A stretch of DNA of 64,000 nt from Deltaproteobacteria bacterium Ga0077550 (GCA_001464385.1 LNFB01000288.1:1-64000), one strand, 5' to 3'; positions 46,675 through 56,652 are shown, numbered from the stretch's first letter. Numbers and translations are program-made. Notes: generated by a model from the letters alone, not told the origin.

Positions 46675-48843
46675 CTACACGGCCACGCGACGCACGCTGC
46701 GGGTGCCGGGCATCCGCTCGATCCGATGCAGGATGCGCTCGACCTGCTCTGCCGCGGTGATCTCGAGCAGCACGGTGATCGCGGAGCTGTCGTCCTTGGC
46801 CTGGCGCACCGCGCTGGTGTTGGCGATGTTCACCCCCTCCTGCGCGACCACATCCGCGATGTCGCGCAGCAGGCCGGAGCGATCGTCGGCGATGACCTGG
46901 AGCGCCACCGGATAGGTCTGCCCGTGGCGCGATCCCCACGACAGCGGCATCCACCGCTCGGGCTCGACGTCGGTGCGCGCGTTGGTGCAGTCGACGCGGT
47001 GGATCGCCAGGCCGCGGCCGCGGGTGATGAAGCCGACCACGTCGTCCCCCGGCACCGGGTTGCAGCAACGCGCGGGGTGACTCATCACGTCGTCGATGCC
47101 GGCGATGCTCACCCGCGCCGCGACTTTCGGCGCGCCGTCCACCACGACCGGGGCGCTGCTCGGCGCCGGCGCCCGGGCAGCGCGCTCGAGCTCGATCCAC
47201 TCGACGAGGCGCGACGCGATGCTCTGCGCCGAGATGTCGCCGAAGCCGACCGCCGCGAGGAACTCCGGCAGGCTCGGCGTCTTGGGGTAGTACGCCGCGA
47301 CCGCCTCGACGCCGCGGGCCTCGAGCCCGAGGCGCTTGAGCTCGCGCTCGACCACCTCGCGGCCCTCGGCGATCGCCGAGTCGCGCTGCTGGTGGCGGAA
47401 GTACTGCTTGATCTTCTGCCGCGCGCTTCCGGTGTGGACGTAGCCGAGCTGCGGGTTGAGCCAGTCGCGGCTCGGCTTGGCGTTCTTGGCGGTGAGGATC
47501 TCGACGCGGTCGCCGGTCGACAGCGCGTGGTCGAGGGTGACGATCTGCCCGTTGACCTTGGCCCCGCGGCAGCGATGGCCGATGTCGGTGTGGATCCGGT
47601 AGGCGAAGTCGACCGGCGTCGCGCCCTGCGGGAGATCGACGACGGTGCCGGTCGGCGTGAAAACGTAGACCTGATCGGCGAACAGCTCGTGCCGCATCGT
47701 CGAGACCAGGTCGCGGACCTCGCCGCCGTCCTCGGGCGCCGCGGTGACCTCGTGCTGCCAGGTCATGAGCTGGCGCAGGAGGTTGATCTTGGCGTCGAAG
47801 CGCTTGTCCGCGCGGCTGCCCGCCTCCTTGTAGCGCCAGTGCGCGGCGACGCCGTACTCGTTGTAGTCGTGCATCTCCTGGGTGCGGATCTGGACCTCGA
47901 GCGGCTTGCCGTCGGGGCCGACCACCGCGGTGTGCAGCGAGCGGTAGTCGTTGCCCTTGGGCTTGGCGATGTAGTCGTCGAACTCGCCGGCGATCGGGGT
48001 CCAGTTGCCGTGGACCAGGCCGAGCACCGCGTAGCAGTCCTCGATGCGATCGACGATGACCCGCACGGCACTGACGTCGTAGATGTGCTCGTAGCCGAGC
48101 TTCTTGCGCTGCATCTTCTTGTAGATGCTGTAGATGTGCTTGGGACGGCCGCTGACACGGCCGGCGATGCCGACCTCGTCGAGCTTGCTCCGCAGCAGCG
48201 CGATGACGTCCTCGATCGCCTGGGTCCGGGCGGTGCGCTTGTCGGCGAGCAGCGCCTTGATCTCGCGGTAGATCTCGGGCGACAGCGCCCGGAACGCCAG
48301 ATCCTCAAGCTCCCACTTCATCTGCCAGATGCCGAGGCGGTTCGCGAGCGGGGCGTAGACCTCCATCGTCTCGTGGGCCAGACCGCGGCGCTCGGCCTCG
48401 GCCCGCGCGTCGAGTCCGCGCATCACGTGGACCCGCTCGGCGAGGGCGAGCAGCACGACGCGGATGTCCGACGCGATCGCGAGGAACATCTTGCGCAGGT
48501 TCTCGGTGGCCTCCTGCTCGAGGTGATCCCAGCGCACGTGCTCGAGCCGCGCCGCACCGTCGCACAGCGCCGCGACTTCCACTCCGAACAGCTCGCGGAC
48601 GATGTCGGTCGGCAGGCCGTCCTCGCAGGCGGGGCGGACGAGCGCCGCGACCAGGACGTGGGTGTCGAGGCGCAGCGCCGCGAGCGACCCCGCGACCGGG
48701 ATCGATCGCTCGAGCACGGCGGCGCCGCCCGGCACGTCGCGCTCGATGATCTCGAGCGCGCGGGCGGCGGCCTCGCGGCCCCCAGGGACGGCGGCGGCGG
48801 CCTCGAGCAGCGGCTCCCAGAGACCCGGAGAGATGGCGGTCAC
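46675..48843 (-). CDS. relA: (p)ppGpp synthetase of RelA type, hydrolase domain inactive
   Basis: 722 residues from GTG 48843 with AGGGGG before it. The HD hydrolase domain is present but degenerate: the HD pair is Arg70-Pro71 (AALVRPACED), and LADRLHNM is LAERVHVM (135-142). The synthetase is intact: HIYSIYKKMQRK, IYDVSAVRVIV, EFDDYIAKPKGNDYRSLHT (287-305) and LEVQIRT (Glu316). EFDD is the acidic motif of monofunctional RelA enzymes; bifunctional Rel/SpoT have RxKD. TGS (VYVFTPTGTVVDLPQGATPVDFAY), a zinc-finger-like segment (HPARCCNPVPGDD) and ACT (YPVALQVIADDRSGLLRDI) follow. It makes (p)ppGpp but should not degrade it. Confidence 0.94.
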   Translation of the reverse strand: MTAISPGLWEPLLEAAAAVPGGREAAARALEIIERDVPGGAAVLERSIPVAGSLAALRLDTHVLVAALVRPACEDGLPTDIVRELFGVEVAALCDGAARLEHVRWDHLEQEATENLRKMFLAIASDIRVVLLALAERVHVMRGLDARAEAERRGLAHETMEVYAPLANRLGIWQMKWELEDLAFRALSPEIYREIKALLADKRTARTQAIEDVIALLRSKLDEVGIAGRVSGRPKHIYSIYKKMQRKKLGYEHIYDVSAVRVIVDRIEDCYAVLGLVHGNWTPIAGEFDDYIAKPKGNDYRSLHTAVVGPDGKPLEVQIRTQEMHDYNEYGVAAHWRYKEAGSRADKRFDAKINLLRQLMTWQHEVTAAPEDGGEVRDLVSTMRHELFADQVYVFTPTGTVVDLPQGATPVDFAYRIHTDIGHRCRGAKVNGQIVTLDHALSTGDRVEILTAKNAKPSRDWLNPQLGYVHTGSARQKIKQYFRHQQRDSAIAEGREVVERELKRLGLEARGVEAVAAYYPKTPSLPEFLAAVGFGDISAQSIASRLVEWIELERAARAPAPSSAPVVVDGAPKVAARVSIAGIDDVMSHPARCCNPVPGDDVVGFITRGRGLAIHRVDCTNARTDVEPERWMPLSWGSRHGQTYPVALQVIADDRSGLLRDIADVVAQEGVNIANTSAVRQAKDDSSAITVLLEITAAEQVERILHRIERMPGTRSVRRVAV

Positions 48844-48920
48844 CCCCCTGTTGTAGACCGATCGTCGGCTGGGCGTCACTGCCGTCGCTTCGAGCAGGCG
48901 CGCCGACGAGCGGTGGCAAC

Positions 48921-51900
48921 TCAGTATCCGACGCGCCAGACGTACGCGGGCTCGTTGGACAACGCCCGCGCCGCCAGCATCCCGGACTGGGTCGCCGCCT
49001 CGACGCAGCCGCAGTTCATGTCGGTCTTGGTCCAGTCGCCGGCGAGCAACAGGAACCGCACCCCCGACGCCGAGGGCGCGAGGCGGTGCTTGGTCTCGCC
49101 CGGCCGGCTGAGCACATAGAGATCCGAGGGCTGACACGCGACGTTGAACGCCTGCGCCCACAGCCGCTCGAGGCCCTCCCGCGGCGGCCCGTCGGGGACG
49201 CGCAGCGCGGCGAGGAGGTCGTCGAAGTCGCGGGGCCCGGCGTCGAAGATGGACCGATGGTTCGCGCGCAACCACTCGTGGAAGAGCGACCGCCAGTGCT
49301 CGCGCTGCTGCGCCGGGTAGTCGCGCCACGCCGCGCCCGGCGGTGGCAACCGTGCGCCCGCGAACAACGCCCCCGTGTGGTACGTGAGCAGCTGCGGCTT
49401 GGGATCGGGCCAGCGCTCGACCGCGACGAGCGGCGTCATCTCGCCGAGGCTGCCGACCGGCTGCACGAAGCCCGTCAGCAGGCCGCGCCGCGGATCGGCC
49501 TCGCCCGTGCGCTCCACGGCGTGATCCGACGTGTCGAACATCGCCGACGCCGGACGATCGAACCACAGGTGCGCGGAGACGGTCTGGATGAGGGCGGTGC
49601 CCTCGACGAGCGCCTGCCACCGCGGATCGGCGTACGGCGAGGCGGGATCCACCAGTGGCGCGACGATCGTCGGCAGCGCCCCGAGCGGGACGCCGAGGAC
49701 GCACACGTCGAAGTCGCGGCCCCACTGCAGCTCGCGCTCGCCGACGCCGGGCCAGTCCGCGTAGACGTCCTCGAGATCGATGCGGCGCTCGCGGAGCACG
49801 TCGCCCTCGACCAGCTGATCGAAGTCGGGCGCGAGCGGCCACGCAGGCGGGCACCCGGGCGCCGCGGCGTCGGCGAGGAACGGTTCGTAGGGCCCCGCGC
49901 CGCGCACCGTGGCCTGCACCCGCAGCTTGACCGCGTCGAGCCGCCGATGGGCGCCCTGCCCGGCCACGGTGATGCCCTCGACGCGGTGGAAGAAGTGGAT
50001 CTCGGCGCCGTGGGCCCGCAGCGCCTCGTAGTACGGCGTCATCAGGGTCTCGGGGCACGACCAGCGGAAGTCATAGGCCGGGTGGCCGTCGTAGCCGAAC
50101 GACACCAACAGGAACCACCGCAGGCCGACGCCGCACGCGAGATCGGCGACGCGGTACGGCAGGTCCGGCGCGTGGGCGAACAACGTCTCGTACACCTGCG
50201 TGATCGTCGAGATCGACGCGTGCTCCTCGGCGAGCCCGTGCTCGAGCAGCCACGCGATCATGTCGCGGTCGTCGAGGTCGTCGAAGTCGAGCGTCGACTC
50301 GACGAGCACGCCGCGGGCGATCGTCAGCAGCGTGTCGAGGCCGCCCCACTGGAAGTGGGCCGTCCGCGAGCTGCGGACGCGATCCTCGAAGTACCAGGCC
50401 AGGCCGCTGCGGACCTGCTCGAGGATCGCGATCATCCACCGCTTGGTCCGCGACGCCGCAGGCGGGGTCTCGACGAAGCGCTCGAGCGCGATCGCCCCCT
50501 CGCGATCGACCCACGCGACCAAGCTCGTCATCGCCTCGCGCCACGGCGCGCTCAGCAGCGAGAACACGCGATCGAGCGGCGCGTCGCCATCGCCGCCCAC
50601 GGCGTCCTGCAGCTCGTCGGCGATGCGCCGCAGAATCGCGCCCAGCGGGATCGCGGCGCCCTCCGGCCGCTCCTGCGCAGAGGCGCCGGGCGGGACGCGC
50701 CCCGGCACCCGATCGTTGGGGCCCATCGGCGTGGGGAAGTACGTCCAGCGATCGTCGAAGCGATCGAGCACGCCGACGTTCGCCTGCGGACGCAGCGCCC
50801 CCGACACTGGGCCGTCGTCGCTGCCGAGCGAGCGCCCCGCGTCGCGGTAGACCTCGCCGACGGTGCGGATCGCGTTGCGGTAGAAGCCGAGGAACGCGTG
50901 CAGGCCGTGCTCCTCGATGCGATCGTGCGCGTCGCGGTTGCGGCCCGCGGCGCACTTGCCCCCGAGCCGCCAGCCCATCGTGTACAGCGACACCTCGTAC
51001 GCGTCGCGCTGCCGCGCGAGGTAGTAGGCCGCGGCGCAGGCCGAGGGTCCGCCGCCCAGCACGGCCACCCGCAGCTTGCGGCCGCCCCCCGGCGGGTAGT
51101 GGGCCTCGAACGGCGAGCCCGGCGGCGACACGACCTGCTTGGTGCGCAGGCGGAACGCGCCCAGGACATCGCCCGCGATCGAGGCGCTGCGCTCGGGCGT
51201 CGGCGGCAGGCCGGCCGGGAGCGTGAGCGCGTCGCCGAAGCCCACGGTCGCGAGGATCGGCAGGACGGTGGCGTCGACCGGGCGCCCGTCCCAGTCCACG
51301 CCGGCGGTGAGGTAGCGGACCGTGGAGCCGACGAAGCGCTGGTCGTCGTCGCCGAGCACGCGGGCGTCGCGATCGAAGCGGCGCAGCGCCTGCGAGATCG
51401 TCGGCTGCTCGAGCAGCTTGCGGACCCAGGCGAAGTGCGGCCACGCCTCGGGCGCGCGCGCGAGTTCCTCGTCGGATCCCGACGCATCGTCGAGCGCGTC
51501 GGGGTCCCGCTCGAAGCTCGCCGTCACCGCGAGGTCCCCGTTGGCGTCGCGCACCCGCCAGGTGTCGCCGTCCACGGTGAACTCGCCCGCGAGCTTCTCG
51601 TAGCCGTAGATGCGCTCGCCGAGGATCTGCGGGATCGCGGCGTCGAGGTACAGCCGCGGCATGTAGATGAACGGACCGCGATGCGGCATGCGCTCCTCGG
51701 CGAACTCCACCCACGGGATGCCGAGCATCACCTCGTGGTAGTCCATCTCGCCGAACCACGCCGAGAAGTGGTTGTGGGCGAAGGACACGAAGATCGGGTG
51801 GTGATCGGGCGGCACCAGGGGCTGCGGCGCGAGCTGCAGCCCCGCCGGGAGCATCGCGGCCACGACCGCGGCTGGGAGCACGCGCACGACGACGCGGGTG

Positions 51901-52013
51901 TCGATGGTGCCGCGGCCCTCGGTGAGCGCGTCGAGATCGAGGCCCCCCTGTCGGGCAAGGCGCGCCGCGTCACCGTCGTCACCCAAGGCCGCTCGGAATT
52001 CGTCGTCGTTCAT
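48921..52013 (-). CDS. Acetoacetate decarboxylase-like - FAD/NAD(P) oxidoreductase fusion
   Basis: 1030 residues. Residues about 35-295 look like the acetoacetate decarboxylase (ADC-like) beta-barrel (PIFVSFAHNHFSAWFGEMDYHEVM, then IPQILGERIYGYEK), including a Lys in GYEKLAGEF where ADC has its Schiff-base lysine region. Residues about 315-1020 form a flavoprotein: a Rossmann loop VAVLGGGPSACAAAYYLA, LYTMGWRLGGKCAAGRN, HGLHAFLGFY, and late LLAGDWTKTDMNCGCVEAATQSG, as in phytoene-desaturase or amine-oxidase-like enzymes. It may oxidise isoprenoid- or polyketide-type molecules. It follows the kinase-ATPase gene by 43 bases. Confidence 0.85.
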   Translation of the reverse strand: MNDDEFRAALGDDGDAARLARQGGLDLDALTEGRGTIDTRVVVRVLPAAVVAAMLPAGLQLAPQPLVPPDHHPIFVSFAHNHFSAWFGEMDYHEVMLGIPWVEFAEERMPHRGPFIYMPRLYLDAAIPQILGERIYGYEKLAGEFTVDGDTWRVRDANGDLAVTASFERDPDALDDASGSDEELARAPEAWPHFAWVRKLLEQPTISQALRRFDRDARVLGDDDQRFVGSTVRYLTAGVDWDGRPVDATVLPILATVGFGDALTLPAGLPPTPERSASIAGDVLGAFRLRTKQVVSPPGSPFEAHYPPGGGRKLRVAVLGGGPSACAAAYYLARQRDAYEVSLYTMGWRLGGKCAAGRNRDAHDRIEEHGLHAFLGFYRNAIRTVGEVYRDAGRSLGSDDGPVSGALRPQANVGVLDRFDDRWTYFPTPMGPNDRVPGRVPPGASAQERPEGAAIPLGAILRRIADELQDAVGGDGDAPLDRVFSLLSAPWREAMTSLVAWVDREGAIALERFVETPPAASRTKRWMIAILEQVRSGLAWYFEDRVRSSRTAHFQWGGLDTLLTIARGVLVESTLDFDDLDDRDMIAWLLEHGLAEEHASISTITQVYETLFAHAPDLPYRVADLACGVGLRWFLLVSFGYDGHPAYDFRWSCPETLMTPYYEALRAHGAEIHFFHRVEGITVAGQGAHRRLDAVKLRVQATVRGAGPYEPFLADAAAPGCPPAWPLAPDFDQLVEGDVLRERRIDLEDVYADWPGVGERELQWGRDFDVCVLGVPLGALPTIVAPLVDPASPYADPRWQALVEGTALIQTVSAHLWFDRPASAMFDTSDHAVERTGEADPRRGLLTGFVQPVGSLGEMTPLVAVERWPDPKPQLLTYHTGALFAGARLPPPGAAWRDYPAQQREHWRSLFHEWLRANHRSIFDAGPRDFDDLLAALRVPDGPPREGLERLWAQAFNVACQPSDLYVLSRPGETKHRLAPSASGVRFLLLAGDWTKTDMNCGCVEAATQSGMLAARALSNEPAYVWRVGY

Positions 52014-52056
52014 CGCCCGCCCCCGTCCGCGTTCGCCCCCGTGGCCGAGGCCACCA

Positions 52057-55000
52057 TCACGCCCGTGTGAACCCTGGCGCCATCATGTCCGTGAATCGAT
52101 CGGGCCGCACCACGCCCATCCTCGCCATCGCGGCGTCGCTGGCCGCCTGCGCCCCGTGGGCGGCCTCGCCCTCGAGGAGCACGGCGAGGCGCCGGTTCGC
52201 GCAGGCCTCGAACGCCAGCATGTGCCCGCGCGCGAACAGATCGATCGCCGCGCGCAGCCCGGTGCGCGCCGCGTCGCGGTTGCCCAGCAGGCTCTGCGCG
52301 CTCGCCTGGCACAGCTCGCCGTAGGCCCGCGCGTAGGCCGAGGGGTGGGCGAGCAGCGCAGAGATCGATCGCTCGGCGCGGCCGAGTCGTCCGCGCGGAT
52401 CGGGCACCAGCGTCGCGCCGGCGAGGATGCACTGCACGCGCCACAGCAGCACCTCGGCGTTGACCTGCGGCGAGCGTCGCACCGCCAGCTTGGCCACCAC
52501 CGGCTCGTCGGTCTCGCCCATGAGGTACGCGCGATCGGCCCGACCGCGGTAGCGCTCGAGCGCCGCCGTCTGGCACACGTAGTTCACCATCTGGCCCTGG
52601 AACCGCCGCGGCGCGTCGTGCTGGTAGATCGCGAGCTGCTCCGCGGCCTCGTCCACGCGATCGGGGGCGAGCAGCGCCATGTTGCCGAGGATGCCGCGGG
52701 CGAACCCGGTCACGTAGGGGTTGGGGCGATCTCGGGTCTCCTCGAGCAGCGCGTAGGCCCGTTCGCGCAGCTCGGGGACACGGCCCATGAACTGCAAGCA
52801 GATCGCGCCGTGGGCCCGGCAGATGCCGATCTCGTGGGCGACGCCGGTGCAGCGGGTCCGGAAGGTCTCGATCGCCTGCTCGAGCCGCTCGAAGCACGTG
52901 AGCCAGTCGCCGACCGCGATCGCGACGTGGCCGGCACACTCCGCGATCATGCCGCGGGCGTAGTGGCTGTCGACGGCGTCGGCGATCGCCTGCGCGCGAT
53001 CGATGAGGGCCTGGGCCTCGGCGAGCTTGGGGTCGGCCCCCAGCGCGACCGAGAGGTGGGCCTCGACCGCGAGCGCACGGGCGACGCGAACCGGGTCGCC
53101 GCAGCGCAGCGCGAGGCGCAGGTGCTGGGCGTGGAACGCCGCGCCCGCGAGGCCGTCGGTGTAGATGAGGCCGCGCGACGCGGTCCAGCACACGTCGAGC
53201 CGCTCGAGGTCCTGCGGGCTCGCCGGTGCGTCGCCCGGATCGTGCGTGCGCAGGCCGCCCAGGGCCAGGCGCGCGCGGTCGACCACCAGGCTGCCGATCG
53301 CGCGCACGGTCGAGCTGGGCAGCGAGAGCCCGACGTCGCGCAGCACCTCCTCGAGCGCGGCGCGGCCCTCGTCGGTGTGCCCCGACGCGAGCAGGTGCTC
53401 GGCCGCGCGACGGCGCCACTCGATCGCCATCGGCCCGCCGTGCAGCGCGGCGCGGCGGTACGCGCGGGCAGCCTCGGGGATGCGCCCGGCGTTGGCCAGC
53501 GCGTCGGCCATCTTCGCCTCGACCTCGGCGTACTCGCCCGGCGCGAGCACGTCGAGCGACAGCGCCACGTGGTACAGCTCGGCGGCGCGGTCGAACGCGA
53601 GGGCCGCGGCGGCCTGCTCGGCGGCGGCGAGGGTGTGATCGTGCGCGAGCCGGAACTCGCCGGCGGCGCGGTAGTGGTGGGCCAACGCCGGCTCGTCGGC
53701 GATGCCGGCGGCGCCGAGCGCATGGGCGATCGCGAGGTGGATCCTCGACACCCGATCGGGCGGGATCCCCTCGAGTACCGTCTCGCGGATGCGGTCGTGG
53801 TCGATCTCGAGGGTGTCGTCGAGCTCGGCGCCGTGCAGCCGGACCAGGCGATCGTCGACGAGGCTGCGGACCGCGCTGGGGTCGACGTCGTCGCCCGCGA
53901 CCACGAGCGCGATGCGCTGCGTCGTGCGCCCACCGGCCACGGCCGCGACCTCGAGGACGCTGCGGATGTTGGCGGGCAGCCGTGACAGGCGCCCGCGGAT
54001 CACGTTGTCGAGGCGCACCGCGGACTCGTCGACCGGCAGGCCATCGGTGCTGTCGAGCAGGCGCGCGTAGCGGACCAGCTCGCCCACGAAGAACGGGCTG
54101 CCGTCGGCCTCGCGGACGATGTCGCGGGCCAGGGTCCGCGCGCGCTTGGCCTTGCCGCCCAGCAGCTCGATCGCCAGCTGCTCGGCCTCGTCGGCCGGCA
54201 GCGGACCGATCGACATGCGGCGGATCGACAGCGGCTGATCGCGCTCGGCGAGCTCCGTCAGCAGCCGCTGCAGCGGCGTGCCGTCGCGCGCGGCCCCGTC
54301 GCGCACGGTGAGCACCACGAGGATCGCCGCCGGATCGACCTGGCGGAGCACGCCGCCGAGGAGCACCGCGCTGTCGTGATCGGCCCACTGGAAGTCGTCG
54401 ATGCGGACGACGACGCGGCGGCGGTCGGCGATGCGCGCGAGCATCTCGCCCAGCGCCGCGATCGCGCGCCGGCGCGCGGTGACGGGATCGACCTCGTCGT
54501 CCTCGCGCAGCCCCGCGGCCAGGGCCACCGCCGGCACGCCGCGCAGCACCGGGAACAGCCGCGCGATGCTGCGGACGTCGCGGGGCAGCAGCGCGTCGAC
54601 ACTCCGCGGATCACCGTGCACGCCAAGGCGCAGGGCGAGCGCGTCCATCACCGCGTCGAGGGCCTTGTACGGGATCGACTCGCGCTCGGAGCAGCGCCCC
54701 GCGAGCACGATCGCGTCGTCGGCCGCGGCCACCTCGGCGGAGAAGCGCTGGGCCAGCGCGGTCTTGCCGATCCCCGACGGCCCCTCGAGCAGCACGAGCA
54801 CCGGGTTGCGGCGGGCGTCCTGGTAGGCGTCGCGCAGCGCGTTCAGCTCTCGCGCGCGACCGAAGAACGCCTCGGCCGCGGGCGGGCTCGACGTCGCGGG
54901 CGTCGCGACCGCGCCGAGCCGCGCGACGATCTCTGCGCCGCTCGGCCGATCCCTCGGTTCGGGCACCAGCAGCGCGACGCACAGCGCGTCGAGGTCGTCG

Positions 55001-55824
55001 GGGATGCCGTCCCGCAGGCTCGAGGGCGGCGGCGGCAGCGAGTCGCGCTTGGCCGCGAGCATCGCGAGCATGCCCAGCGAGGCGAACGGCGGCTCGCCGA
55101 CGAGCGCGTGGTAGAGCAGCTCCCCGACCGCGTACCAGTCCGTCGCGGGGCCGACCTCGACGCCCAGGGCCTGCTCGGGGGCCATGTACATCGGCGTGCC
55201 GAGCAGCGCGCCATCGGCGGTCACGCCGATGTGATCCTCGACCCCGTGCTCGCGCACCAGGCCGAAGTCGAGCAGCACGACGCGACCGGCGGGCGTGACG
55301 AGCACGTTCGACGGCTTGATGTCGCGGTGGAGGATCCCCGCGCCGTGGATCGCGTGCACGCCGTCGGCGAGCTGGCGGACGATCGACCGCAGGCGCTCGA
55401 GGTCGCGGCACGGCGCGTGGCGACGGCCGCCGATCGACGGGCCGCACAGCGCCGTGATGAAGTCCGTGCCCTCGACGAGCTCCATCGTGAAGAACAGCTG
55501 CTCGCGATCACTGACCAGCTCGTGCAGCGCGACCACGTTGGGGTGGCGCACGCCGGTCAGCGCTCGGAACTCGCGCTTGAAGCGATAGACCCGCTCGGGT
55601 CCGAGGCGATGCATCGCCTTGATCGCGACACGCTGGCCGCGACTCTCGTCGACGGCCTCGTACACGACGCCCATCGCGCCCTGGCCCACGCGACGCACGA
55701 TGCGGAAGCGGCCGAGTCGATCGGGATCGGCGGCCGCGGGCGGCGGGCCGAACTCGTCCATCGTCGCGGTCGGATCCGACGGCGGGTCGGCCGGACGTCC
55801 GGACTGGTCTTGCGGGTCGGCCAT
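52057..55824 (-). CDS. Ser/Thr kinase - AAA ATPase - TPR regulator
   Basis: 1255 residues from ATG 55824. Kinase at about 40-300: VGQGAMGVVYEAVD, VAIKAM, ILHRDIKPSNVLV, LLDFGLVREHG, GTPMYMAPEQALG. A predicted ATPase (MalT/AfsR-like) at about 335-650: Walker A EGPSGIGKTALA, Walker B VVVRIDDFQWADHDS. TPR-like helical repeats fill about 700-1250 (AELYHVALSLDVLAPGEYAE and similar). No membrane helix, so it is cytosolic. Such kinase-STAND-type fusions in myxobacteria regulate secondary metabolism and stress. It is probably co-transcribed with the decarboxylase/oxidoreductase fusion downstream, which may be under its control. Confidence 0.9.
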   Translation of the reverse strand: MADPQDQSGRPADPPSDPTATMDEFGPPPAAADPDRLGRFRIVRRVGQGAMGVVYEAVDESRGQRVAIKAMHRLGPERVYRFKREFRALTGVRHPNVVALHELVSDREQLFFTMELVEGTDFITALCGPSIGGRRHAPCRDLERLRSIVRQLADGVHAIHGAGILHRDIKPSNVLVTPAGRVVLLDFGLVREHGVEDHIGVTADGALLGTPMYMAPEQALGVEVGPATDWYAVGELLYHALVGEPPFASLGMLAMLAAKRDSLPPPPSSLRDGIPDDLDALCVALLVPEPRDRPSGAEIVARLGAVATPATSSPPAAEAFFGRARELNALRDAYQDARRNPVLVLLEGPSGIGKTALAQRFSAEVAAADDAIVLAGRCSERESIPYKALDAVMDALALRLGVHGDPRSVDALLPRDVRSIARLFPVLRGVPAVALAAGLREDDEVDPVTARRRAIAALGEMLARIADRRRVVVRIDDFQWADHDSAVLLGGVLRQVDPAAILVVLTVRDGAARDGTPLQRLLTELAERDQPLSIRRMSIGPLPADEAEQLAIELLGGKAKRARTLARDIVREADGSPFFVGELVRYARLLDSTDGLPVDESAVRLDNVIRGRLSRLPANIRSVLEVAAVAGGRTTQRIALVVAGDDVDPSAVRSLVDDRLVRLHGAELDDTLEIDHDRIRETVLEGIPPDRVSRIHLAIAHALGAAGIADEPALAHHYRAAGEFRLAHDHTLAAAEQAAAALAFDRAAELYHVALSLDVLAPGEYAEVEAKMADALANAGRIPEAARAYRRAALHGGPMAIEWRRRAAEHLLASGHTDEGRAALEEVLRDVGLSLPSSTVRAIGSLVVDRARLALGGLRTHDPGDAPASPQDLERLDVCWTASRGLIYTDGLAGAAFHAQHLRLALRCGDPVRVARALAVEAHLSVALGADPKLAEAQALIDRAQAIADAVDSHYARGMIAECAGHVAIAVGDWLTCFERLEQAIETFRTRCTGVAHEIGICRAHGAICLQFMGRVPELRERAYALLEETRDRPNPYVTGFARGILGNMALLAPDRVDEAAEQLAIYQHDAPRRFQGQMVNYVCQTAALERYRGRADRAYLMGETDEPVVAKLAVRRSPQVNAEVLLWRVQCILAGATLVPDPRGRLGRAERSISALLAHPSAYARAYGELCQASAQSLLGNRDAARTGLRAAIDLFARGHMLAFEACANRRLAVLLEGEAAHGAQAASDAAMARMGVVRPDRFTDMMAPGFTRA

Positions 55825-55850
55825 CTTGGGGCAGCGGACGATCCAACGAT

Positions 55851-55879
55851 CGCGGAAAACCGCGTGCGGTTCAACGCAC
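55851..55879. other. Two abutting hairpins upstream of the kinase-ATPase gene
   Basis: CGCGG-AAAA-CCGCG (55851-55864) and GTGCG-GTTCAA-CGCAC (55864-55879) are exact inverted repeats placed back to back in the 97-base gap between the DUF3105 gene's stop and the kinase start. They could form terminator-like or operator structures. No T-run follows either. Confidence 0.4.
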
Positions 55880-55921
55880 CGGCCCGCGCGCGGCTGCACG
55901 CGTGCGCAGGCCGTCGGTCGG

Positions 55922-56629
55922 CTACGGGACGTCCTCGGGCGCGCGGTTCTCGTGCTGGTCGGCGAAGCACAGCAGGGTCGCGAGATCGGGCGCGTCCGTG
56001 CGCAGCACCCACGTCCAGGAGATCGCCGCGAACCGCTCGCCCGGCAGCAGCGGGTCCTTCGTCAGCAGGATGCGCAGATCCGGGCGCATCGCCACGACCT
56101 CCCGGAGGACCGCGAGCTCCTCCGGGCAGTCGTCGTTGCAGCGGTAGGTCAGCACGATCCCGCCGTGCTCGAGGTTGTGCACCCAGTTGCCCCGCGGCAC
56201 GACGGTGTCGTGCTCGCCCCACGCCTCCCACGTCGGGTAGTGCGGGCCGGAGTGCGGGGGGTCGGCTTGCCACGGGACGTCGGTGTCCTGCGGCACGTGC
56301 TGCTGGCCCTCGGAGCAGGAGGGCTCACCGACCGGCGCGGGACAGCCGTCGATCTCGTGGATCTCCGCGGGGTCCGCGATCTCGCACGGCTCGCCGGTGT
56401 CGGAGGTGGTCGCGTCGGCCGTGCCGGACGACGAGGTCGGACCGCCGCTCGGATCCCCGGTCGAACCTCCGCTCGCGTCCGTGGTCGCCTCCGTCGTCGC
56501 GACGGCGGTCGTCGTGCTCGCGTCCGCCGACGTCGCCTCGGATCCGGTGTCCGCACCGCCGTCATCGGGAGTCGCCGACGCCGTGCAGGCAGAGAGCGCG
56601 AGGAGGGTCCATGCCCACGTGCGAGACAT
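55922..56629 (-). CDS. DUF3105 lipoprotein
   Basis: 235 residues. A signal ends in the lipobox LLALSAC and an approximately 65-residue Ser/Thr/Asp/Gly linker follows. The domain has VPWQADPPHSGPHYPTW, then PRGNWVHNLEHGGIVLTYRC, the conserved His/Glu motif of DUF3105, and CPEELAVLREVV, ILLTKDP, with Cys pairs. The role of the family is not known; conserved His suggest metal binding. The upstream neighbour is dusB, 23 bases away on the same strand. Confidence 0.82.
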   Translation of the reverse strand: MSRTWAWTLLALSACTASATPDDGGADTGSEATSADASTTTAVATTEATTDASGGSTGDPSGGPTSSSGTADATTSDTGEPCEIADPAEIHEIDGCPAPVGEPSCSEGQQHVPQDTDVPWQADPPHSGPHYPTWEAWGEHDTVVPRGNWVHNLEHGGIVLTYRCNDDCPEELAVLREVVAMRPDLRILLTKDPLLPGERFAAISWTWVLRTDAPDLATLLCFADQHENRAPEDVP

Positions 56630-56652
56630 GGGCCGCAGGATAGCCGATCCCG

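Noticed and set aside
46675-50058. Extension of relA to 50058 as one longer protein
   Set aside because: The upstream part overlaps the oxidoreductase gene and is Arg-rich; the GTG at 48843 has a ribosome site and gives the family length.
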